Source: Cyclobacteriaceae bacterium (GTDB taxonomy: Bacteria > Bacteroidota > Bacteroidia > Cytophagales > Cyclobacteriaceae). Taken from it: a stretch of 18,239 nucleotides of DNA. The stretch covers positions 1 through 18,239 of the forward strand of contig JAUUZS010000013.1 of assembly GCA_030589835.1 (NCBI GenBank). Direction: 5' to 3'. The notes under the pieces are model-generated. The model was not told the origin of the DNA, made no database searches, and worked only from the letters and a program-made list of their open reading frames with translations. Positions 8,048 through 14,665 of this stretch are shown piece by piece. Made by a program: the position numbers and the translations under genes. Each line of letters opens with the position of its first letter. Within the stretch, counting starts at the first letter, position 1.

Positions 8048-8154
8048 CTTTGCGTAACTCTGCGGATACTTTGCGCACCTTTGCGTGATAACCCTTTACA
8101 GTTCAGGCAAGAATTACGCTGAGTTTCGCAAAGAAAATGCAAAGTTTCGCAGAG
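8048..8154. repeat. Dyad array of CTTTGCG-type words at 10-11-10 bp spacing
   Basis: Four words on the + strand (CTTTGCG 8048, CTCTGCG 8058, CTTTGCG 8069, CTTTGCG 8079) are mirrored by four reverse-complement words (CGCTGAG 8117, CGCAAAG 8127, TGCAAAG 8138, CGCAGAG 8148). Spacing in each half is 10, 11, 10 bp. Segments 8058-8085 and 8127-8154 can pair as an imperfect 28-nt stem around a 41-nt loop. Similar TTTGCG/CTCTGCG runs are familiar in intergenic DNA of environmental bacteria. The function is unknown. Confidence 0.7.
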
Positions 8155-8271
8155 CGATTACTCGCTTAAGTGTTAATTACTTTTTCCCTTTTATAAAAAA
8201 TGCCTTTTTTTGAAGAAAAATAAACAAAACCATGTATTAATTAAAACAGTGCTTAAATTGTAAAAGACAAC

Positions 8272-8290
8272 TCCGGTCATTCATACCGGA
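8272..8290 (+). promoter_or_regulatory. Small hairpin in the antiporter leader
   Basis: TCCGGT (8272-8277) and ACCGGA (8285-8290) form a perfect 6-bp inverted repeat with a 7-nt loop, ending 45 nt before the antiporter ATG. It may be an operator or a leader hairpin. No known family is recognised. Confidence 0.3.
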
Positions 8291-8335
8291 CAGATTATTA
8301 TTCACTTTATTCACTTGGTTTAATGCAACAATGAA

Positions 8336-10318
8336 ATGGAACTGGCGATTTTAAAAGATATTGTCATAATTTTTTCCCTTTCGACCCTGGTAAATTTTGT
8401 ATTTACCAAATTTAAAATCCCTACCATAATTGGTTATCTGTTAACAGGAATTGTTGCAGGTCCTCATGCATTGGCAATTATTCAATCCCTGAAAGAAATT
8501 GAGCTGATGGCTGAAATCGGCATTATTCTACTTCTGTTTTCAATAGGATTGGAATTTTCACTGAACCACTTACTCAAGATAAGAAAAATTGTGTTTTGGG
8601 GTGGATTGCTGCAATTTGTGACTACAACTATTGCTACTCTGTTTATTGTCCGCATGTTTCATTTGAATTGGCATTCGGCGCTGTTCATCGGGTTGATTAC
8701 AGCATTAAGCAGTACAGCGGTTGTACTTAAAATATTACAGGAACGATCTGAAATTACCTCCAACTACGGGCGAACTGTACTCGGTATTCTTATTTTTCAG
8801 GACATCATTCTTGTGCCCTTATTACTTTTTGTCCCAATAATTGGAGGTGAGATTATCAATCTACCCTACCAGGTATTACTCCTATCCCTGAAAGCACTAT
8901 TTATCATTGGCCTGGTTTATATAGGAAACAAATGGTTGATGCCCAAACTTCTGCATATGATTGCGCTGACAAAAAACCAGGAATTATTTTTTATGAGTAT
9001 TCTCCTCATTTGCCTGGCGGTTGCATTGTTAAGCGCTGAATTAGGGATGTCTTTTGCTTTTGGAGCTTTTCTAGCCGGTTTAATGATCTCCGAATCAGAG
9101 TATAGTCACAATGCTTTTGGAAATATCATTACCTTCAAAGATACCTTTACAAGCTTCTTTTTTGTATCCATCGGCATGTTGCTCAACCTGAACTTTGTGG
9201 TTGACAATTACCTGCTTGTCATGTTTACCGTTATTCTGGTCATCTTCCTAAAAATGCTCATAGGTGTTTTTAGTGCGTTTATATTGGGGCATACCCTGAA
9301 GGGAACTATACTTGTTGGAATAGCAATCAGTCAGGTTGGTGAATTCTCCTTCATACTTGCCGAATTAGGATTGAATCATGAAATCATTTCTCCGTTCTAT
9401 TTTCAACTTTTTCTCTCTACTGCAATTATTACCATGGCGGCTTCTCCTTTTATGATTCAAATAGCAGCTCCCACAGCCGATTTGATTCTGAAACTTCCGC
9501 TTCCGAAAATTTTAGTGAATGGCCTGTTCCCATTAAAACAGATGGATATTCCCGAATTGAAAAATCATCTTGTGTTGATCGGTAAAGATTCCCGCGCACT
9601 CAATCTATCAGTAATGGCGAAATACATGAAAATGCCCTATATATCCATTGTATTTGATCCTGCCATTGTACGAGAAAGGCAGCTCAAGGGCGAAACAGTG
9701 ATTTATGGCGATGCTGTCAATGAACCTATTTTGCGTAAAGCACATATTGATTTTGCCAAGGTGGTAATAATTTCCATCGGAGACCTGATGCCTGCAATGG
9801 CCGTTACAGAGAAAGTGAGATTGCTGAACAAGCATGCAAATGTCATGGTACGCACCAAGAAAGTGCATGATATTGAAGAGCTTTATAAACTGGGTGCTGA
9901 TCAGGTTGTGCCTGAGGAATTTGAAACCGCCATCAATTTATTTGAAAGAGTTCTGAAAAAATTTCTGCTGCCACAACGGGAGATTAATGCTGCCATCAAA
10001 AGGATCAGGAAGGATAATTACGGAATATTTCGAGAGAAGGATTCCGACTCAGAATTTTCGGTATTAAAACAGATCCCTAACATCGAGATTTTAGCGATGA
10101 GGATAAGTAACGATTCGTTTCTGATCGAAAAGTCCCTTGCGGAAGTGAATTTCAGAAAAGTATATGGTGTTACCGTTGTCGCTGTCAAAAGAAAAGGGGA
10201 AATCATTGAACATCCCGGACCGGATGAAGTATTCAAAAAAGGCGACGTGGCCTATGTATTGGGAAAGCCTGAACAAATATCCTATGCTATTGAATTATTT
10301 TCCCCGAAATTGAAGTAG
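8336..10318 (+). CDS. Kef-type monovalent cation:proton antiporter (CPA2) with RCK domains
   Basis: Inner-membrane exchanger of K+ or Na+ for H+. The 660 residues give about 12 membrane segments in residues 1-390, including the CPA2 blocks LLLFSIGLEFSL, ALSSTAVVLKIL, ILIFQDIILVPLLL (with the ion-site Asp D156) and AFGAFLAGLMISES. A TrkA-N/RCK domain (about 408-530) and a TrkA-C domain (about 572-655) follow. The size and order match KefB/KefC/YbaL-like antiporters. The dinucleotide-binding glycine loop of the RCK domain is unusual: IGKDSRALN (from G416) replaces the normal GxGxxG, so NAD(H) binding may be lost or altered. The ATG at 8336 starts the protein directly at the first membrane segment; the ATG at 8331 is out of frame. 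It stands alone, with long spacers on both sides. Confidence 0.9.
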   Translation: MELAILKDIVIIFSLSTLVNFVFTKFKIPTIIGYLLTGIVAGPHALAIIQSLKEIELMAEIGIILLLFSIGLEFSLNHLLKIRKIVFWGGLLQFVTTTIATLFIVRMFHLNWHSALFIGLITALSSTAVVLKILQERSEITSNYGRTVLGILIFQDIILVPLLLFVPIIGGEIINLPYQVLLLSLKALFIIGLVYIGNKWLMPKLLHMIALTKNQELFFMSILLICLAVALLSAELGMSFAFGAFLAGLMISESEYSHNAFGNIITFKDTFTSFFFVSIGMLLNLNFVVDNYLLVMFTVILVIFLKMLIGVFSAFILGHTLKGTILVGIAISQVGEFSFILAELGLNHEIISPFYFQLFLSTAIITMAASPFMIQIAAPTADLILKLPLPKILVNGLFPLKQMDIPELKNHLVLIGKDSRALNLSVMAKYMKMPYISIVFDPAIVRERQLKGETVIYGDAVNEPILRKAHIDFAKVVIISIGDLMPAMAVTEKVRLLNKHANVMVRTKKVHDIEELYKLGADQVVPEEFETAINLFERVLKKFLLPQREINAAIKRIRKDNYGIFREKDSDSEFSVLKQIPNIEILAMRISNDSFLIEKSLAEVNFRKVYGVTVVAVKRKGEIIEHPGPDEVFKKGDVAYVLGKPEQISYAIELFSPKLK

Positions 10319-10355
10319 TTATTTTATTTTTAAAGCTTGCTCATTCAGGCAAACA

Positions 10356-10496
10356 TACGTGATGAATTTTTTCAACACACGTGATAAATCATTTTATCAC
10401 ACGTGACTAATTTGCTCAACACACGTGATGAATTTTTTATCACACGTGACGAATTTGCTCAACACACGTGATGAATTTGCTCGTCACACGTGACGA
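10356..10496. repeat. Seven-unit 22-bp-phased CACGTG array
   Basis: CACGTG cores start at 10378, 10400, 10422, 10443, 10465 and 10487, with a TACGTG variant at 10356, so the spacing is 22, 22, 22, 21, 22, 22 bp. Each core is followed by ATrAAT or ACnAAT, and then usually TTGCTC or a T run. Units alternate between an A type (CAACACACGTGAT) and a B type (TCACACGTGAC), giving a 43-44 bp higher-order period. B units have inverted-repeat arms around AC, the last being TCGTCAC-AC-GTGACGA. The spacing of about two helical turns puts all cores on one face of the DNA. Nothing resembles unique spacers, so this is not a CRISPR. Confidence 0.8.
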
Positions 10497-10504
10497 ATTT
10501 TTTT
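10481..10504 (+). terminator. Possible intrinsic terminator formed by last array unit
   Basis: TCGTCA (10481-10486) pairs with TGACGA (10491-10496) around the loop CACG and is followed by one A and a run of seven T (10498-10504). This has the form of a rho-independent terminator on the + strand, about 165 nt after the antiporter stop. Because it is also the last unit of the CACGTG array, termination may be incidental. Confidence 0.4.
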
Positions 10505-10593
10505 AATGCCCGAGATGGGATAAAAGTACTTGAAAAGTGAAAAAAACGGATTAGCGTGGTGCTACTCCTCCGGTCATAGATGGTACGGTACCT

Positions 10594-10693
10594 ACACCTA
10601 TATATCGGATATTAAAGTTCCGTAGTAATGTGAAATTATAGGTAAATCATGTCAAAATACGATTTTATTTACCTATATCGGTTAAGTAGGTGT
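10594..10693. repeat. Nested inverted repeat upstream of small lipoprotein gene
   Basis: An inner perfect 11-bp pair, TATAGGTAAAT (10637-10647) and ATTTACCTATA (10667-10677), encloses a 19-nt loop. An outer 7-bp pair, ACACCTA (10594-10600) and TAGGTGT (10687-10693), encloses the inner one. The words ACCTATATATCGG and ACCTATATCGG also occur as a direct repeat inside. It may be a structured RNA, an operator or a decayed mobile element; no family is recognised. Confidence 0.5.
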
Positions 10694-10751
10694 CATTGTA
10701 CATAATGTCCCGTCCTAAAAGTCAAAAATAGAAGAAATTTCAATAATTAAC

Positions 10752-10783
10752 TTTGACAAGTTATAAATCAATAATTATCTTAA
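10752..10783 (+). promoter_or_regulatory. Possible Bacteroidota-type promoter of small lipoprotein gene
   Basis: TTTG at 10752-10755 and TATCTTAA at 10776-10783, separated by 20 nt, resemble the Bacteroidota TTTG / TAnnTTTG promoter (the -7 box matches 6 of 8). They would place transcription start near 10790, about 36 nt before the ATG. In AT-rich DNA this match is only suggestive. Confidence 0.3.
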
Positions 10784-10825
10784 GTTCTTGTAAAGTTTAC
10801 AATGGCGATTAACTAAAATTAAATC

Positions 10826-11227
10826 ATGCAAAAAAATAGATTTCTATCATTAATTCTCATTCTGACTATTTCAATAATCTCATGTCGTCAAGTTCGTGTC
10901 TATGAAGGAGAAGTAGAGATTTTAGGTAAAACTTTTGATAGTACTTTGAACGATTCTGTAATGGTCTATGGTAAAGTTTTATCAGCGATAAATAGAAATG
11001 CTATTTATGGTAATGAATCAAGAATCTGGGCAACAGAGATGGGGAAAGAAACATATTCTGATAAATATACTGGAGAATACTTTATAAAACTTCTTGGTGG
11101 TGAATATACTTTAAATTGTTTAGGAGAATACGCTGATGAATCAGAAGTATTAGTAGCAAGCGACATTTTTTTACATGAAAGCGAAAAAATTGAGCTTAAC
11201 TTTTATCTGAAGGGAGTTGTAGAATAA
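10826..11227 (+). CDS. Small lipoprotein of unknown function, transthyretin-like fold
   Basis: A 133-residue protein not assigned to a named family. It has a lipoprotein signal (FLSLILILTISIISC, lipid Cys C20) and a body of about 110 residues resembling a carboxypeptidase-regulatory/transthyretin-like beta-sandwich: VYGKVLSAINRNAIYG, a charged strand region, and GEYFIKLLGGEYTLNCLGEY. This fold usually serves as a binding or structural domain at the cell surface. The coding sequence looks more AT-rich than the neighbouring metabolic genes, and the gene stands alone between a repeat-rich spacer and a convergent gene, so recent acquisition is possible. The ATG at 10826 is the only good start before the signal peptide. 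Confidence 0.7.
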   Translation: MQKNRFLSLILILTISIISCRQVRVYEGEVEILGKTFDSTLNDSVMVYGKVLSAINRNAIYGNESRIWATEMGKETYSDKYTGEYFIKLLGGEYTLNCLGEYADESEVLVASDIFLHESEKIELNFYLKGVVE

Positions 11228-11350
11228 ATATAAATAAACGCCACCTAATAATAGGAATAGTACGGATCAAATAAGCAGTCGTTGGAATCATTTATAGCTA
11301 TTGATTTCATATGATGATGTAGATACAATCTAGGTCAAGTCAAGCCTTTA

Positions 11351-12517
11351 TCATTTTGTTTTAATCAAAAATTCTTCAATATAAAAAGCCTTATCATCCA
11401 TGGAATTGGAAGCTGATTTGAAATGCTCTTGAATGACCTCATGCTCTACCATTTGGAATTTCACAAGCATCTTAAGCAAAACCTTAAGTTGACTGATAGA
11501 CATAATAGGAATATGATTTGAAAGAAAAATAAGGCATGAGGCTTCAATGGTATTCAATGTGGATAGCTTGCTAAAAAGAAGGCCACGGCCATTAGGCGTC
11601 AATTCCGGGAAGACTCGGACTAATTGATTTTGGAAGGTTTTTTCCTGCCACATGGCATCTGGTAACCTTTTCAGAATATACATCTCTAGCAGTGGATTAC
11701 TTGTGACGATTAGGTTTAGCACATGATCAAAATAGATCTCAAAATCTTCATCTTCGCATAGTTTCAGTACAAATAGCTGTTCTTGATAGTCATTTGATTT
11801 TAGCAGCCTTTCCGCCAAGCCAGGTGAATAAATTGCTTTTGTATGTTCCTGGATTTTGGTTTTTACATTTCCATTCACCAAATGCCACAAAGCATAAGAT
11901 GAATACAATGCCCCTTCAACAATTGCATGCTTTATTGCCTGATCTGTCGCTCCTGTGGTCGCATCTACCCTATTGGATTGTCTTAAGCTGTCACTATCAA
12001 ACAACTCATCCAAAGACTTTCGCTCAAGAACAGAATGTTGATCTGCCAGGATTTGATGCAATTTTTCATAGTCTGCGTCGACAAATGGAAGATGATCAAA
12101 TTTGGTCAGAGGCATTCCAGCCACTGTATCATAATTCACATAATTGCCAATCAGATTCCAATATACCTTCAATTCAAGCACCTGACAAAGCCCGTCATCA
12201 CAAACCGGAGTAGATAATATCGTGGTATACTTTTGAGGAAGACCGTCTCTTCCGTATTCCAATTTTACTGCGCTAATAAAATCCGGATCCTTCATTGGAA
12301 AATCGAAAACGTGCCTTACTGTGTACGCAACATGGTCAGTAGCAACCGCTTGGGCTTTAGCGGAAATGCTAGCACATAATATCAAAAGAGAACAAAAACA
12401 TGTTATGGCTCGATAAGGCAAGGTTGAATTCAGCAGATAGAAGACAGAAGTGTGAATCTTCCCGGATTCTAGTTTCTTAATTTCACACTTTAAAATTGAT
12501 TGTAAAAAAATAAGCAT
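11351..12517 (-). CDS. Secreted FMN-binding protein with covalent flavinylation motif
   Basis: Probable exported redox protein. Residues 185-191 read DATTGAT, matching the D-x-x-[ST]-G-A-T motif at whose last Thr (T191) ApbE attaches FMN in NqrC/RnfG-type domains. The motif is followed by KHAIVEGALYSSYALWHLVNG and preceded by a Cys pair (C106, C111) and the block KVYWNLIGNYVNYD. The domain spans about residues 60-220. Residues about 228-388 are helical and Leu-rich, possibly HEAT-like repeats. A signal peptide ends near AKAQA (residue 57). The ATG at 12517 puts about 35 residues before that peptide, which is odd; a TTG at residue 33 (near 12421) would give a normal signal sequence, so the true start is uncertain. 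It converges with the small lipoprotein gene. The exact partner electron carrier is unknown. Confidence 0.7.
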   Translation of the reverse strand: MLIFLQSILKCEIKKLESGKIHTSVFYLLNSTLPYRAITCFCSLLILCASISAKAQAVATDHVAYTVRHVFDFPMKDPDFISAVKLEYGRDGLPQKYTTILSTPVCDDGLCQVLELKVYWNLIGNYVNYDTVAGMPLTKFDHLPFVDADYEKLHQILADQHSVLERKSLDELFDSDSLRQSNRVDATTGATDQAIKHAIVEGALYSSYALWHLVNGNVKTKIQEHTKAIYSPGLAERLLKSNDYQEQLFVLKLCEDEDFEIYFDHVLNLIVTSNPLLEMYILKRLPDAMWQEKTFQNQLVRVFPELTPNGRGLLFSKLSTLNTIEASCLIFLSNHIPIMSISQLKVLLKMLVKFQMVEHEVIQEHFKSASNSMDDKAFYIEEFLIKTK

Positions 12518-12613
12518 TCGTAATTACATACAGTTCGAAAATCAAATTTCCGTTATTCAATATTCCTACAAAATGATATAAATATCAAAATGTTCCTTAA
12601 TAGCACATTTAGG

Positions 12614-12637
12614 TTTGTTTGTGAGGACACAAACAAA
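12614..12637. repeat. Perfect 10-bp hairpin
   Basis: TTTGTTTGTG (12614-12623) and CACAAACAAA (12628-12637) pair perfectly around the loop AGGA. It lies in the 235-bp spacer between two - strand genes. Neither strand has a T run after the stem, so it is not a standard terminator; it could stabilise an mRNA end or bind a protein. Confidence 0.4.
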
Positions 12638-12655
12638 GGCATAGGGAATTAGCAC

Positions 12656-12751
12656 CCTTTTACTTTTTTACCCAGCACCCAGTACCTAATACCTTTTTTA
12701 CCGTTTACCTTTTTTACCCAGCACCCAGCAACTAGCACCATTCACCCTTTC
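12656..12751 (+). repeat. CCnnnnA heptamer array
   Basis: From 12671 to 12751 the sequence divides into words that mostly start with CC and end in A: CCCAGCA, CCCAGTA, CCTAATA, CCTTTTTTA (9 nt), CCGTTTA, CCTTTTTTA (9 nt), CCCAGCA, CCCAGCA, ACTAGCA, CCATTCA, CCCTTTC. Looser units precede it. The array ends 1 nt before the stop codon of the - strand oxidoreductase gene. It shares the 7-bp phase and pyrimidine bias of the array at 3398-3480. Confidence 0.7.
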
Positions 12752-12752
12752 C

Positions 12753-14534
12753 CTACTCTACATTCAAAGTAACTTCCTTTTGCGTCAGGATCAGGCGCAT
12801 ATATTCATCCAAATATTGTTGATAAATGGCTCTTGGTTCCACCGTATATTTTTTGCAAAGCGAGGCGGCATAGCCCACTGCAGCACCCATTTGCCCGGTA
12901 GTACGCATGACTCTGGGGCCTCCAAGTCCAATATGTGAACAGCTGAAATTTCTTCCTGCCATAAAAAGGTTCGAAATATTTTTGGAATACAAAGATCGGT
13001 ACGGCACATAATATCGATCTGTTTTATAGAATAATGCGGTACTTAAAAAATCCGGCTTGTCCGGATCGAGCAGGTTTTGCTGATAGTGCACGTCCACTTC
13101 GCGCTCCTCTACCACAACAGAATCAGGGAATTTCACACTGTTTTTGGCATCATTAAACGTGTAAATATGATCACCCACTAATCTTCTGGACTCACGTTTT
13201 CCTACCAAGTGCGACACCCACTCCAATTTCAACTTCTTATTGCCACGTTTTTGTTTTTCATTATAAAAAGATCCATAAATCCCTTTCAACAAATGATCTC
13301 GTATTGCTTCGGCATCATCAACCTGGTTCAAATCATCCCTTGAAAACTCCCATTGCCACTCTCCATTTTTTGCCGCATTATTCTTTGCTACCTGCATGGC
13401 CCAGGGCACTTCAGGGAATTGATATGCGGTTTTATTTTCAAAGGATCTCCATAAAATAGAAGCTCCCATTACAAAATTATCCGCCTTCTCGGGGCTCCAC
13501 AATTCACCATGCTTGTCCCAGGCTTCCCCATATTTATTCACGCTTTCGCGGCCATACATATATTCAGCCCCCGCCCAATATCCGATCCAGCCGTCACCGG
13601 TACAATCCACAAAATATGGAGCTTTAAATCTCAGTTGCTCACCAGTAGAAGTTTGCCTTGCATCCACTGAGGTGATTTTGTAGCCTTCAGTATTTGCGGT
13701 AAACGCACGCCAATTCAGATAAAGATCAATATTCTCATACTTCTCCATATTTTGCTGTCTCTTGTCCTGATCCTTCAGCGCTTCAGGGGAACCATTTGGA
13801 TAATGCTCGGTATCAATCAATTTCAGGATGCGCTCAAAATGGCCATAAATCCCCAATGTATGCACACGGATTTCACTACTCGCATTTCCTCCCAGCAAAG
13901 GACGGTCATGGATCAATGCGACTTTCAGCCCTTGTTCCGCAGCAGCAATAGAGGCTGCGCAACCGGCAATTCCTCCCCCTACGATAACCAAATCATATGA
14001 TTTTTGATTTTCTGGAACTGCTGTTTTATTGGTATGCTCATTTCTGAATACATCTAATTTTTCCAGATCATTTGGCGGAGCAACATTCTTATTATTAAAA
14101 AACAAGGCGTCGCAACGCCCTTCAAAACCTGTCAGGTCTTCAAGTTCAACTGTTACTAACTTAGAACCAATTTCTATTTCACCGGCATATTCCCAATTCC
14201 ATTCTGGTTTTAACCCTAGCTCATTTACCAATTTTTCACCATTCACCACAATCTGAAATCTGCCCGGAGCAATCCAAGTCCCCGGAGCCCAGTTTATAGT
14301 CCGGGCCCATACATGATAATTGCCTTTTTTCTTAAATTTAAGCTTAGCTACGGCATTTTCTACCTGCTCTCCCATGCCATGCGCCAATAAATAGGGGGAT
14401 CCCATTTGTTCCACAAACTGAGGATCCACCAACCAACCTCCTTTATCAGAGAAGCTTTCGGCTTCAATGAAAAAGGATTGCCCATATGCGTGAAGGGATA
14501 GCACTACCAGTAATAAGATCAGGTATTTTTTCAT
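12753..14534 (-). CDS. Secreted FAD-dependent oxidoreductase with N-terminal carbohydrate-binding-like domain
   Basis: Exported flavoenzyme, probably acting on a sugar or sugar derivative. With the ATG at 14534 it has 593 residues: a signal peptide (1-19, ending AYGQ), an N-terminal beta-sandwich (about 20-150, FFIEAESF through YHVWARTINW and FQIVVNGEKL) resembling carbohydrate-binding modules, then a FAD_oxidored-type domain (PF12831 type). That domain has the Rossmann motif DLVIVGGGIAGCAAS (G186, G188, G191), the GGNASSEIR block (about 215-223) and a C-terminal NLFMAGRNFSCSHIGLGG / MRTTGQMGAAVGYAA flavin-closing motif. An upstream TTG at 14552 would add six residues before a normal signal peptide and is less likely. 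It follows the sulfatase gene by 131 nt on the same strand, suggesting a shared polysaccharide-breakdown role. The reaction is not known. Confidence 0.85.
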   Translation of the reverse strand: MKKYLILLLVVLSLHAYGQSFFIEAESFSDKGGWLVDPQFVEQMGSPYLLAHGMGEQVENAVAKLKFKKKGNYHVWARTINWAPGTWIAPGRFQIVVNGEKLVNELGLKPEWNWEYAGEIEIGSKLVTVELEDLTGFEGRCDALFFNNKNVAPPNDLEKLDVFRNEHTNKTAVPENQKSYDLVIVGGGIAGCAASIAAAEQGLKVALIHDRPLLGGNASSEIRVHTLGIYGHFERILKLIDTEHYPNGSPEALKDQDKRQQNMEKYENIDLYLNWRAFTANTEGYKITSVDARQTSTGEQLRFKAPYFVDCTGDGWIGYWAGAEYMYGRESVNKYGEAWDKHGELWSPEKADNFVMGASILWRSFENKTAYQFPEVPWAMQVAKNNAAKNGEWQWEFSRDDLNQVDDAEAIRDHLLKGIYGSFYNEKQKRGNKKLKLEWVSHLVGKRESRRLVGDHIYTFNDAKNSVKFPDSVVVEEREVDVHYQQNLLDPDKPDFLSTALFYKTDRYYVPYRSLYSKNISNLFMAGRNFSCSHIGLGGPRVMRTTGQMGAAVGYAASLCKKYTVEPRAIYQQYLDEYMRLILTQKEVTLNVE

Positions 14535-14665
14535 GATATACTTTTTCTGCAAGTTAACGAGTGGCTATAAAAAAAAGGCCCCTTAACAAAATGAATTAGG
14601 AATGTAAAGGTTTGCCTTGTTTTATTACAATTACCCGAAAAACAATATAATTCCATTTGCCCATG

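Larger units (their letters stand above)
7827..8335. other. 509-bp spacer between sulfatase and antiporter genes
   Basis: No credible gene is seen on either strand. The spacer holds a weak hairpin after the sulfatase stop (TGGTTC / GAACCA, 7835-7855), two overlapping alternative hairpins (7964-7997), a dyad of helically phased TTTGCG words (8048-8154), and a small hairpin (8272-8290) upstream of the antiporter ATG. The promoter of the antiporter gene is expected in the AT-rich last 150 bp, but no clear -33/-7 pair can be assigned. Confidence 0.6.
10319..10825. other. 507-bp spacer with CACGTG array and nested inverted repeat
   Basis: No credible gene is seen: every frame through the repeat array hits TGA stops. 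The spacer contains seven 22-bp-phased CACGTG units (10356-10504), the last of which is terminator-like; an odd palindrome GGTACGGTACC (10582-10592); a nested inverted repeat (10594-10693); and a possible promoter for the following lipoprotein gene (10752-10783). Confidence 0.6.

Noticed and set aside
10356..10496. CRISPR-like array of short repeats
   Set aside because: The period is only 22 bp, the intervals between cores are themselves repeated (GAATTTGCTC and similar) instead of unique, and no cas genes are present.
10698..10722. ATGTCCCGTCCTAAAAG resembling an insertion-sequence end
   Set aside because: No matching inverted copy, target duplication or transposase fragment is visible in the window.
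11794..12213. 139-residue open frame on the + strand
   Set aside because: It is antisense to the FMN-binding protein gene, whose flavinylation motif and signal peptide support the - strand frame.
14568..14588. AAGGGGCCTT plus T run (on - strand) as a terminator between sulfatase and oxidoreductase genes
   Set aside because: The stem can form only three or four pairs once a loop is allowed, so it is too weak to call.
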